Shown here: piece after piece, positions 1 through 6,961 of the stretch | How positions within the stretch are numbered: position 1 is the stretch's first letter | Layout: each line of letters starts with the position of its first letter | Source: a virus | Length of the DNA: 29,328 nucleotides | Strand: one strand, 5' to 3' | IMG/VR virus record: IMGVR_UViG_3300021959_000273 | Location: 1 to 29,328 of that record | Position numbers and translations under genes: made by a program | The notes under the pieces: model-generated | The model's database searches: none | Seen by the model: the letters and a program-made list of their open reading frames with translations, nothing else | Told to the model about the DNA's origin: nothing

Positions 1-582
1 AGTTACAGAGTACCTATACCAATCATTACCATAACTTTCAACTTTTACTGTTGAATTAGTTGAATGAATAGTACCATTTAAAGAATCTCCGTAAACTTCG
101 TGTGCAGTAGTTCCATCATAAAAATATAATCTAAATTTACTATAATTTCCAGCTTTTATAAAAACAGATAATGTATTAGTTCCAGCAGTTAAAGAAGTAT
201 TTTTATATATTTGATGCCCACCATTAGTTGTTGTTGGTCTTAAAAAAGTTCCGTTTAAAACACCGCTTGGAGATATATTTTGATTACTTATTATGTTTAA
301 ATTAGTTGATGAATAACCACTAAAATCCTCTGAATGAGTAAGTAGGTTAGTCCTCTGTGGCTCTAAAAGATGATGTGGACACCCTACTACCTTACCATCA
401 AGTAAAGGATAGTTTAATCGTGACGAAGTGTTTGCAACTGACTCTATAAGTCCTTGTGCGTTTATGCGTGTCGCAGAGCTTCCTCTTGTATAGTCAAAGT
501 CTCCGCTACCATCACTCGGTAATACAGAGTATAACTTAGTGCCTTGTGCTGCTGGTATTAATGCTAAATTTGGTTTTGCCAT
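1..582 (-). CDS. Tail fibre / receptor-binding LamG-type protein, N-terminal part (continues across window ends)
   Basis: This is the first 194 codons of a gene that runs off position 1. It starts at ATG 582, 3 bases after the preceding gene's stop. Its N-terminal cap carries TRGSSATRIN, then GLIESV, then LLEPQRTN. The same cap is present in the two full-length paralogues at 26194-27441 and 27443-28624. A beta-rich carbohydrate-binding-like region follows and ends with YGNDWYRYSVT. The paralogue at 26194 has the equivalent YGNGWYKCSV at that point. The continuation is almost certainly the ORF at 28632-29328, giving about 424 aa against 415 and 393 aa for the paralogues. The probable role is a tail fibre or adsorption protein on the virion, inferred from position and domain type. 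The receptor cannot be read from the sequence. Confidence 0.75.
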   Translation of the reverse strand, partial: MAKPNLALIPAAQGTKLYSVLPSDGSGDFDYTRGSSATRINAQGLIESVANTSSRLNYPLLDGKVVGCPHHLLEPQRTNLLTHSEDFSGYSSTNLNIISNQNISPSGVLNGTFLRPTTTNGGHQIYKNTSLTAGTNTLSVFIKAGNYSKFRLYFYDGTTAHEVYGDSLNGTIHSTNSTVKVESYGNDWYRYSVT

Positions 583-585
583 TGT

Positions 586-774
586 TTAATTATTTAAGTC
601 TTTTAATGCAGTTGTGTGTGTCCAGTCTGCTAAACATTTTACTGCTTCTACTCCACCAGACCTTACATCCATTGTAAACTGTCCACTAACGAAATCTGGT
701 TTAGTTCCTATTGATGATGCTGTCTCTATTGCATTACCCCACCAAGTTGTGTTATATATTTCTCCGTATCCCAT
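586..774 (-). CDS. Small conserved phage protein, 62 aa
   Basis: This 62-aa protein starts MGYGEIYNTTWWG and ends at 586, 3 bases before the tail fibre start. It overlaps the end of the 38-aa ORF upstream. It has no signal peptide or membrane segment. The N-terminal GYGEIYNTTWWG stretch, with paired tryptophans, resembles small proteins I associate with fibre genes of flavobacterial phages, but I cannot assign a function. Its place between connector and fibre genes suggests a virion or fibre-assembly accessory role, which is inference only. Confidence 0.65.
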   Translation of the reverse strand: MGYGEIYNTTWWGNAIETASSIGTKPDFVSGQFTMDVRSGGVEAVKCLADWTHTTALKDLNN

Positions 775-868
775 CTTTTTGTTTTATATCAGTTTTTTCT
801 TCTTTCTCTTTTAGCTGTATATAGCTCTTTAAACGCTTTACGTTTACTTCTTTTACTTTATACTTCAT
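752..868 (-). CDS. Small basic/acidic protein, 38 aa
   Basis: A 38-codon ORF starts MKYKVKEVNVKRLKSY. Its ATG overlaps the stop of the connector gene in an ATGA arrangement, which is how most small genes here are chained. It is Lys/Glu-rich and probably helical. It overlaps the first 23 bases of the 62-aa gene in another frame, which is longer than the usual 1-8 base overlap. I therefore hold it less firmly than the other small genes. The function is unknown. Confidence 0.45.
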   Translation of the reverse strand: MKYKVKEVNVKRLKSYIQLKEKEEKTDIKQKDGIRRNI

Positions 869-1365
869 AAAACCCATCCGTTAAACGTAGTGTCTGAATC
901 TGGGCTTATATCGTTATCTGTATTGCTAGTGTATTCTGGAAACAATGAACTATTAAAACATAGATAATCCACTAATCTAGTTGAATAGTAATTAGCATAC
1001 TCTCTAGCTTTAGCTACTAAATAATCTACTTCGTTTTTGTCTACTGACTGAGAGTTCTCTGCTTGATGTTTATATACCCCTCCTTTTGCAATAGTATAAG
1101 CACTAAAAGGAATGTAATTCATTTGTGCAAACCAAATAAGCGTAGGCTGGATATAAGTATTTACTAAAGACAAATAATCCCCACTTAAATTACCAGCTAT
1201 AATATCCGCACTAATACGGTTGTATAAATCAGTTCCTAGTAAATTCTGTATATCAATTTCTTGTGCAACTTTAACAAATTGAATTATTTTGTCATAATCA
1301 ACATTTCCATCAATGATACTGTTCCTTACTAAGTCCTCTCTTTTTATAAATAATGCTGTTGCCAT
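865..1365 (-). CDS. Head-tail connector / adaptor-like protein (DUF6712-like)
   Basis: This 166-aa, mostly helical protein begins MATALFIKREDLVRNS and contains YDKIIQFVKVAQEIDIQNLLG and YLVAKAREYANYYSTRL. That arrangement (early helices, LLGTDLYNRI, then a second helical pair) is what I associate with DUF6712-type head-completion proteins of Bacteroidota phages. It starts one base after the portal stop. If right, it sits under the portal ring and links the capsid to the tail. The family assignment is from recognition only and position supports it. Other head-completion roles are possible. Confidence 0.6.
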   Translation of the reverse strand: MATALFIKREDLVRNSIIDGNVDYDKIIQFVKVAQEIDIQNLLGTDLYNRISADIIAGNLSGDYLSLVNTYIQPTLIWFAQMNYIPFSAYTIAKGGVYKHQAENSQSVDKNEVDYLVAKAREYANYYSTRLVDYLCFNSSLFPEYTSNTDNDISPDSDTTFNGWVL

Positions 1366-1366
1366 C

Positions 1367-3175
1367 TTAGTTTTTGAATTTCATTTTGTTCCAATATTCA
1401 GCAGTATATCCTTTATACTTCATATCCTTCGGAGCTACTGGTACTTTCTGTGCGTTCTTAGGAGCTTTAAAACCTTTGCTCTTAGCTTGTCCGCTTGTTA
1501 TCTCGCTTTTCTTTCCGTTCTTTACTTGGTAAGTCTTTCTAAACCACTTATGGTTACACCTAGCACCGCCTTTCCAAAGCCATATAGAATAGGTATCAGA
1601 GCCTCCTTTTCCAAATCCAGCATTTACCGCTTTTTTTGTCATTGCTTGAATGTCCTCTTTTCTATATACCTTCCCAGCATCTACCATTTTAGAACAAAAC
1701 TGTCTGCTTGTATCTTTAGTTCTTTGTGGCGAATAACTATAACGCACTAAAAACTCTACACCTTTTTGACTATCTTGTCTACTAGTGCCATCTTGCTTGC
1801 TTTTAGAATTAGGTCTAGCTACTCCAGTACTAACAAAGTTCCATATCTTAGATAATACAGTTTCGTCTTCTGTATTTAAGTCTGTAATAACCCCATCTAA
1901 CTCATCATCTAACTCATAATCTACTTCGCTTTCATCTACTAAGTCATACTCCTCTAGTAGTTCCTCTTCGCTTTGCCCTAAGTCTATTAATGAATCTGCT
2001 ATATCGCTACCTAACTCGTCTGGTAAATCTTGACTTAATTTAACCCCAGTTTCTTCTTCTTTTGTTTCTTCGTCTTCTACGTTTGTTAAGTCTGTAAACT
2101 CAAGCGGCTGAAGCGTTTTAAAGTACAATTTAAGCGATATCTGGTTATATGCTAGTATTGAGTCAAACGAGTCTATTAAAAGTGTCTGAAACGGTCTAAT
2201 AACCATATTATCCATAAGTGTACTAGCTGTCTTTAATTCTTCTGCATTATTACCTAAGCCAGAGTTATCTTTAATTCCTAATAACATAGGAGATACAACT
2301 CTATGAGACACCATTACTTTCTTAGATGATTCATCACTTAAGAACTGGTACTGGTTGTGTGCATCACTTAACTGTATAGGCTCTATAGTAGCAGCACTTT
2401 CTGGGTTGTCATTAAAAGCTAGTATAAATTTACCAGCATTAGAGCTACCAGAAAACTTCTCGTATATTCTATTCTCTAACATTTGACGTTCCTCTGCATT
2501 AGGTGTACCATTGTTAAAGTTAATTAACATTGATGGTGCTAATCCATTAAGGATGTTTGTTAGGTGGTAATTAGATATCTCTTGTTCTAGCTCTGCGTAT
2601 TGTAATCCTCCAGCATAGTCTGGACTAGAATAGTATTTGTATCCAGCTCTGTAAGGCTTAACGTACATTATCTCTATGTTTTCTTTGCTACATCCAAAAG
2701 CTGGTATTCTTACAGTACTATCTACGTTTTTAACTTTAGACCAATTATCAGAATAGTAATAAGCCTCTATCTCTCCTTTTTCGTTACACTTCTCAGCTCT
2801 TAGATTCTCTACTGGTATATGCTCAACTCTTGCTACTGTTTTTCTATCTTTAGAATATATAACTTGCATTGAACATTGCCCCATAAGTTTTAAGTCATAA
2901 CACAACTTTCTTACGCAGTCCTTATGAAATAAAGAAATCATTTTAGCGTATTGGTCTGGCTTCTTACTTGAATCTAAAGCATCTAATCCCCTTCCGTAAA
3001 TCATCTCACTAACTCCGTTAATAATAGCGTTATTTGTTGGGCTACCATTATATCGGTCTATAAGATATTTAAAGTAATTGTTATCTGCACCATAAGAAAC
3101 CCATTCCTTATTACCAGATTCAACAATATCTGGAGTTGTGTAGGTGCTTAAATTTACTATTCTTAAATCGTTCAT
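1367..3175 (-). CDS. Portal protein with C-terminal extension
   Basis: This 602-aa protein would form the dodecameric portal through which DNA is packaged and ejected. Residues 1 to about 370 have portal-like content: an N-terminal NNAIINGVSEMIYGRGLDA segment, a KLMGQCSMQVIYSKD strand pair, and a long helical region around LSDAHNQYQFLSDESSKKV. A very acidic linker follows (about 375-440). The last 130 residues form a separate domain with FCSKMVDAGKVYRKEDI, DTYSIWLWKGGARCNH and WFRKTYQ. Similar Cys/His/Trp-rich tails occur on head proteins of related phages, but the function is unknown to me. It lies 12 kb downstream of the large terminase and downstream of the capsid gene, unlike the usual terminase-portal adjacency. 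Confidence 0.75.
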   Translation of the reverse strand: MNDLRIVNLSTYTTPDIVESGNKEWVSYGADNNYFKYLIDRYNGSPTNNAIINGVSEMIYGRGLDALDSSKKPDQYAKMISLFHKDCVRKLCYDLKLMGQCSMQVIYSKDRKTVARVEHIPVENLRAEKCNEKGEIEAYYYSDNWSKVKNVDSTVRIPAFGCSKENIEIMYVKPYRAGYKYYSSPDYAGGLQYAELEQEISNYHLTNILNGLAPSMLINFNNGTPNAEERQMLENRIYEKFSGSSNAGKFILAFNDNPESAATIEPIQLSDAHNQYQFLSDESSKKVMVSHRVVSPMLLGIKDNSGLGNNAEELKTASTLMDNMVIRPFQTLLIDSFDSILAYNQISLKLYFKTLQPLEFTDLTNVEDEETKEEETGVKLSQDLPDELGSDIADSLIDLGQSEEELLEEYDLVDESEVDYELDDELDGVITDLNTEDETVLSKIWNFVSTGVARPNSKSKQDGTSRQDSQKGVEFLVRYSYSPQRTKDTSRQFCSKMVDAGKVYRKEDIQAMTKKAVNAGFGKGGSDTYSIWLWKGGARCNHKWFRKTYQVKNGKKSEITSGQAKSKGFKAPKNAQKVPVAPKDMKYKGYTAEYWNKMKFKN

Positions 3176-3176
3176 A

Positions 3177-3527
3177 TTATATTATTATAAAATCATTGTC
3201 AAAGCTATCCTCACTAACAAACTTATCTTTGTTTATTGTGTAATAATCGTTGCTAGATTGGTTAATAGTTTGATTAGTGCAAAAAACTTTATCCTTGTAT
3301 ATAGTATCACTACCGTTTAAAACCTCTAAAGTAAAAAAATCATTCTCTATAAGCGTTCCAAAAACAGCCGCAAAAGATAAATAATTCCCATCAATAGTAG
3401 ATGTAGTGTCAACAGAAACAACAGTATTCGTACTTTCACTTCTTAACTTTAGAGTTAAAGCACCTACAATAAATTGTCTAGGGATAACTTTAAAAGTCTT
3501 GTTTCCGTTTGTCTGTATTAACTTCAT
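3177..3527 (-). CDS. Beta-rich structural protein of unknown function, 116 aa
   Basis: This 116-aa protein begins MKLIQTNGNKTFKVIPR and contains LTLKLRSESTNTVV, FFTLEVLNGSDTIYKDKVFCTNQT and an acidic C-terminus ending DNDFIII. The alternating pattern suggests a single beta-sandwich. It is the first gene after a strong terminator (3573-3606) and carries the conserved 33-base leader cassette at 3528-3560. It is therefore probably expressed with the capsid genes. It stops one base before the portal start. I infer a virion decoration or adaptor role; no family is certain. Confidence 0.65.
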   Translation of the reverse strand: MKLIQTNGNKTFKVIPRQFIVGALTLKLRSESTNTVVSVDTTSTIDGNYLSFAAVFGTLIENDFFTLEVLNGSDTIYKDKVFCTNQTINQSSNDYYTINKDKFVSEDSFDNDFIII

Positions 3528-3560
3528 ATTAATATATAAAGAAAATTAAAATATTTTGTA
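3528..3560 (-). promoter_or_regulatory. Conserved 33-base start cassette, copy 1
   Basis: Minus-strand TTTATATATTAAT directly abuts the ATG at 3527, and TACAAAATA lies at -33 to -25. The same two blocks occur at the same distances before the genes starting at 6927, 14735 and 5807. It sits immediately after a terminator, so it could be a structural-gene promoter giving a very short leader, or a translation signal. Confidence 0.6.
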
Positions 3561-3572
3561 TAGTATAGGCAT

Positions 3573-3606
3573 AAAAAAAGGGCTATCCGTTAAGATAACC
3601 CCTTTT
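3573..3606 (-). terminator. Rho-independent terminator after the tail tube gene
   Basis: Minus-strand RNA reads AAAAGGGGUUAUC, loop UUAACG, GAUAGCCCUUUU, then more U. This gives a 13-bp stem with two G-U pairs and a U tract. It lies 18 bases past the tail tube stop and just upstream of the next gene's cassette. Confidence 0.85.
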
Positions 3607-3624
3607 AAACAATCAAATCAATCC

Positions 3625-4152
3625 TTATGAAGTTGGGTCAATTTGTACAGCAGAAGCATCAGCAGTAATTACAGATGGTGTTGCAAAGTAAGGCGGTGCA
3701 GTTTCTTGAGCGTTTACAGTTAAAGTGTAACCAGTCAAGTCTCCCATTGCAGCTCCAGTTGTAATAGTACCACCATTTACATCTCCTCCGTTCTCAAGAC
3801 CTACTACGAAATAGTTTCCGTTGTAATCTTCTACGCAAACGTGTGGTCTAGCGTGAGCAATTAATTTTAATTCTTCTTGTGTTGCTTTGTCTTGTAAAGT
3901 CAAAGTCATATTCAATGTAGTATCGTAGAACGTCGTCCCATTCTCTCTACTTGAAGAAATAGCGGTTTCCATTGATGAGTTACCTTTTACATCAAATTGA
4001 AACCAAGAAGGAGAGCCAGAAAAAGCTGTAATCTCTCCAGAAGCGATGGTAGCATCTCCTAAAGTACCAAAGTCAGCGAAATAAATGGTTTTTATACCAC
4101 CTACTGCACTTTTGCAAGGTACTTTTCTACCAGTTGTTAATGAACAAGCCAT
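3625..4152 (-). CDS. Major tail tube protein
   Basis: This 175-aa protein is Gly/Thr/Ala-rich with a beta-dominated pattern. It begins MACSLTTGRKVPCKSAVGG. The middle contains FYDTTLNMTLTLQDKATQEE and HARPHVCVEDYNGNYFVVG, and the end contains GAAMGDLTGYTLTVNAQE. The motif set (a TTFYD strand, ARPHV-EDxNGN, MGDLTGYTLTV) matches what I know as tail tube subunits of flavobacterial siphophages. It would polymerise around the tape measure. It is flanked by its own terminators at 4173-4202 and 3573-3606, so it can be made in amounts different from its neighbours. It directly follows the capsid gene, whereas tail tube genes usually sit near the chaperone. Confidence 0.7.
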   Translation of the reverse strand: MACSLTTGRKVPCKSAVGGIKTIYFADFGTLGDATIASGEITAFSGSPSWFQFDVKGNSSMETAISSSRENGTTFYDTTLNMTLTLQDKATQEELKLIAHARPHVCVEDYNGNYFVVGLENGGDVNGGTITTGAAMGDLTGYTLTVNAQETAPPYFATPSVITADASAVQIDPTS

Positions 4153-4172
4153 AAGTTATAGTTTTTTTAAAT

Positions 4173-4202
4173 AAAAAAGGGTAGGTGTTTTACCCACCCC
4201 TT
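4173..4202 (-). terminator. Rho-independent terminator after the major capsid gene
   Basis: Minus-strand RNA reads AAGGGGUGGG, loop UAAAACA, CCUACCCUU, then U's. The 10-bp stem includes three wobble pairs. It lies 20 bases after the capsid stop and before the tail tube start, so it probably attenuates read-through. Confidence 0.8.
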
Positions 4203-4222
4203 CCTAATGATTATTAATTTAA

Positions 4223-5158
4223 TTAAGCGTAAAGTACGATATCAGATACTTGTGCATATTGTACACCAGCAGTAAATCTCATAATTACTCGGATATTTTG
4301 AGAACCATCAGTATCTCCCATATCAATTACTCTTACTTCGTTTTGGTCTGACAATAAGCCAGTTCCAAAGAATAAGTTAGATTTTTCAGCAGCAATCATA
4401 GTGTTATCACTCATTCCTTTTGATACTACAATCTGAACACCATCAAAGAATAAACCTCCTAATACTTGGTTTGTCCCTTTGCTATCGTAACCAGCGTTAT
4501 CTCCAGCAGCAGCAAATCCTCCTAAAGCTCTAGTGTAAGCACGAGCTACATTAGAAGAAACATAAAGACGTAAATCTTCTTTTCCGTAAACAGCAGTAGG
4601 AATTGCATCTACAACTTTTCCAAGCTCAGCAATAACATTAGATGCTAAGATACCACCACCAACAGCAGCAATTTCTTGTCCAGCTGGTAAATCTCCATCA
4701 GCAGCAAGTAATACAGCTAATCCATCAAACTGACCAGATGTAGCGTTAGCTCCAGACCAGATGTTTTTTTCAATTCTATCAGCTACTTTAGCAGAAACGT
4801 GAGCTAAAACAAAATCAGAGAAAGATGCTGGTGCATCAGCAAAAGCAGAGAATCCCATCTCTAGTGCTTGCCAAGACTGGTGTAGCTCTTTCTTACAGAT
4901 TTGTAGGTTTACTTGAAACTCCTCAGCTAAAAGAACTTTTTCTGTTAAAGTTAAAGTTCCTTGATTTGTTGCAAAGTCACAAGATGCATCTTTAACGATA
5001 TCGTCAGTTGATGCTTTTTGTAGAACTGATTTGTATCTTACGTTAGGCAAGATTGTAATTTCATTGTTTGCTAGTGTGTCTCCAGAAAGTAACGCAGCAG
5101 CGATGTATTTTCCAGCAAATTCTCCAGCATAGGTACTGTTAGTGATTACTAAACTCAT
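4223..5158 (-). CDS. Major capsid protein (HK97-fold)
   Basis: This 311-aa protein begins MSLVITNSTYAGEFAG. It is Ala/Gly-rich and typical in length for HK97-fold subunits. Landmarks include an N-terminal arm, LTEKVLLAEEFQVNLQICKKE, a spine-helix-like HVSAKVADRIEKNIWSG, then VYGKEDLRLYVSSNVARAY and the closing beta strands VIMRFTAGVQYAQVSDIVLY. It follows the scaffold gene by 22 bases and the protease lies just upstream, which is the usual protease-scaffold-capsid set. The codon pattern is conservative and a terminator follows, consistent with high expression. Confidence 0.85.
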   Translation of the reverse strand: MSLVITNSTYAGEFAGKYIAAALLSGDTLANNEITILPNVRYKSVLQKASTDDIVKDASCDFATNQGTLTLTEKVLLAEEFQVNLQICKKELHQSWQALEMGFSAFADAPASFSDFVLAHVSAKVADRIEKNIWSGANATSGQFDGLAVLLAADGDLPAGQEIAAVGGGILASNVIAELGKVVDAIPTAVYGKEDLRLYVSSNVARAYTRALGGFAAAGDNAGYDSKGTNQVLGGLFFDGVQIVVSKGMSDNTMIAAEKSNLFFGTGLLSDQNEVRVIDMGDTDGSQNIRVIMRFTAGVQYAQVSDIVLYA

Positions 5159-5180
5159 TTTATTTAATTTTTAGTTGTTA

Positions 5181-5807
5181 TTATTTATTTAAATTTGATA
5201 TTACTCTATCCATTGTGTTAGGCTTTCTGTTTGAACCTATTCTAAATTTAGATAGTGTTTTGAAAGACTCTGGGTTTGAAACGATAGGCTCAGCACTTGG
5301 CTCATTTAATTCAGCTTGTACTTCTTCTGGTACTTCGTTAAGCTCTACTTTTTCGTGCTTAGCAAGTTCTTCAGTCATAAGGTTACCTATATCTTCAGCA
5401 CTCATTTCTTCTTTAGGCTCTAGCATAGCTTTGATTTCCTCAATCATTTCTTTTACTTCTGCTAGTTCTTCTTTAGTAGCGTAAGACATTTCTTCTTCGT
5501 TAGCCTCAACCTCTACTTGAGCTTCTACTTCTTCTTCTACTTCTTCTTCAGATTCCTCAGATTTGATTTCAGAAATAATTCCTTCTTCTTCTATAACTAG
5601 AATAGTTCCATCTTCAAGAGCATACTCTCCAATAGGTAAGGCAACTTTTTCATCTGAATCCTCAGTAACGATAAAGACTTCTTTACCACCTTCAAAGCTG
5701 TCAGCTTCTATAATAGTTCCGTTGTCTAGTTTCATTTGCTCTAACTTAACTTCCTCGTTAAGATTAAGAACGTCTTTGATTTTTTCAATCACATTGTTTG
5801 ACTTCAT
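5181..5807 (-). CDS. Head scaffolding protein
   Basis: This 208-aa, strongly acidic protein has three visible parts. Residues about 20-80 form a small beta-rich segment (KLDNGTIIEADSFEGGKEV, ALEDGTILVIEEEG). Residues about 80-150 are a Glu-rich coiled coil (EEEVEEEVEAQVEVE and EELAEVKEMIEEIKAML). The C-terminus is basic (SKFRIGSNRKPNTMDRVIS), as expected for the capsid-binding end of a scaffold. It lies immediately upstream of the capsid gene and downstream of the protease. The protein would guide procapsid assembly and then be cleaved or released. Cassette copy 2 precedes its start. Confidence 0.75.
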   Translation of the reverse strand: MKSNNVIEKIKDVLNLNEEVKLEQMKLDNGTIIEADSFEGGKEVFIVTEDSDEKVALPIGEYALEDGTILVIEEEGIISEIKSEESEEEVEEEVEAQVEVEANEEEMSYATKEELAEVKEMIEEIKAMLEPKEEMSAEDIGNLMTEELAKHEKVELNEVPEEVQAELNEPSAEPIVSNPESFKTLSKFRIGSNRKPNTMDRVISNLNK

Positions 5808-5840
5808 ATTAATATATAATTTAGTTTAATTTAATTTGCA
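5808..5840 (-). promoter_or_regulatory. Conserved 33-base start cassette, copy 2
   Basis: TTATATATTAAT abuts the scaffold ATG at 5807 and TGCAAATTA lies at -33 to -25. It is one base off the TACAAAATA form at two positions. The spacing is identical to the other three copies. Confidence 0.55.
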
Positions 5841-5843
5841 TTT

Positions 5844-5993
5844 TCAAGCACTAGTTTTTCCTATACCTTGATTCATTATATCGCCTTTACAGCACTTTAT
5901 AGAATAAACATCTCTATCCTTACATAAGCACCCCTTACGTCCACCCTTTGGACTTGTCTTACTTGGTGTGAAATATTTTAGTAGTTTATTCAT
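5844..5993 (-). CDS. Cysteine-rich small protein, 49 aa
   Basis: This is a 49-codon gene starting at ATG 5993, which overlaps the protease stop by 8 bases. The protein contains KGGRKGCLCKD, then KCCKGD, then NQGIGKT. The two cysteine pairs could bind zinc. I associate the pattern CLC-x(n)-CC-x-GD-x(n)-QGIG with small proteins near capsid genes of Bacteroidota phages, with no known function. It sits between protease and scaffold. Confidence 0.7.
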   Translation of the reverse strand: MNKLLKYFTPSKTSPKGGRKGCLCKDRDVYSIKCCKGDIMNQGIGKTSA

Positions 5994-6927
5994 TCTCTAA
6001 TTGTTTTAATTTAGATTCAGCCCAAGACATAGCGGACTTACCACCCCATAATAAATATGATATAGTTCCACAAGCCTCTGTATCTTTTGGGTTATAATAT
6101 GTTTCTGCTCTAGACAAATAAGAAAACATTCTTTTTATGGTCTCTTTAGATACTGGTTTCCCTTGTGCTAATTGTTGTGCTCTTACTTTCCCTACTTGTG
6201 TAGCACACTTGTTGTTTACAGCCTCATTAAGTTTTAAACCTCTCTTTGCGTTGTTACTTACTGATTGTGGATAATCTGAATAAGTTTCTAAAACCATTTT
6301 CTTACCACCTTTTACTCGCTTATCATTTTTAATAATAGCTTTTATTTCTTTTAGTAAGTATTCTGCTTCAGCTTCCTCAATAGCTGCTAGCTCTTCGTCT
6401 ATAGACTCTTTAGGTCTTTCCATCTTATCTGCGAAGTAGCCCTCTATACTAAACCCCTTTACCTTACCAGTCTTTACAAATTCGTTCCAAATTTTATCGT
6501 TGTTTACTTTTACCGAGCCAACCCAAGAGCCTAAAGGTAAATCCATACCATACTTAACACTCTTGTCGTGTACCTTATCTTCAACAATCCAAGACTCTAC
6601 TAAACTAAGTCCATTCACTTCGTATTGGTGTTCTAATGTAGCGTTGTTTTGTTTGCTATTCATTAAATACATTTGAGAGGCTTTTAAGACAGTATCTTTT
6701 GAAAAGTATATGTAATACTCGTCCTCTCCGTTTCGTCTATAAATAGGCTTGTTAGGTATCAATAAAGCACCCATAAGTATTCTACGTTCTTTGTCAACTT
6801 CTGCTAGTTTAAACTCTTGTGATTTAAGAGCTACAAAATCTTCTTCTATAGCTGGAGACTCGACTACACTAATAGCCTCTATTCCTAATTCGCTTTCCTC
6901 GTCTAATATTAGTTCAACTATTCTCAT
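5986..6927 (-). CDS. Prohead maturation serine protease (XkdF-like) with C-terminal domain
   Basis: This 313-aa protein has an N-terminal XkdF/prohead-protease-like part. It begins MRIVELILDEESELGIEAI, followed by SVVESPAIEEDFVAL. The NATLEHQYEV segment holds a candidate catalytic His100 and GFSIEGYF holds a candidate Ser160, the usual His-then-Ser order of S78/U9-type prohead proteases. Residues about 205-313 are a separate domain with LKLNEAVNNKCATQVGK, RMFSYLSRAETYY, CGTISYLLWGG and MSWAESKL, found fused to such proteases in related phages. It probably cleaves the scaffold and capsid during maturation. It is preceded by cassette copy 3, which fills the whole gap after the tape measure gene. 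Confidence 0.75.
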   Translation of the reverse strand: MRIVELILDEESELGIEAISVVESPAIEEDFVALKSQEFKLAEVDKERRILMGALLIPNKPIYRRNGEDEYYIYFSKDTVLKASQMYLMNSKQNNATLEHQYEVNGLSLVESWIVEDKVHDKSVKYGMDLPLGSWVGSVKVNNDKIWNEFVKTGKVKGFSIEGYFADKMERPKESIDEELAAIEEAEAEYLLKEIKAIIKNDKRVKGGKKMVLETYSDYPQSVSNNAKRGLKLNEAVNNKCATQVGKVRAQQLAQGKPVSKETIKRMFSYLSRAETYYNPKDTEACGTISYLLWGGKSAMSWAESKLKQLENE

Positions 6928-6960
6928 AATAATATATAAATGTTTTTTATTTATTTTGTA
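6928..6960 (-). promoter_or_regulatory. Conserved 33-base start cassette, copy 3
   Basis: TTTATATATTATT abuts the protease ATG at 6927 and TACAAAATA lies at -33 to -25. The intergenic gap is only 34 bases, so the cassette occupies essentially all of it. Confidence 0.6.
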
Positions 6961-6961
6961 T

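Noticed and set aside
1313-1750. 145-codon plus-strand ORF opposite the portal end
   Set aside because: It is rich in Phe/Ser/Leu from reverse-complement codons of Lys/Glu stretches. The portal reading in the opposite strand is clearly protein-like.
5215-5829. Open frames on the plus strand opposite the scaffold gene (89 and 88 codons)
   Set aside because: They mirror the Glu-rich coiled coil of the scaffold as Ser/Leu-rich peptides. No start signal or neighbours support them, and all other genes are on the minus strand.
6266-6274. TGTGGATAA, a DnaA-box-like 9-mer
   Set aside because: It is a single copy inside the protease coding sequence (codons for DYPQ) without an array, so it gives no evidence for an origin.
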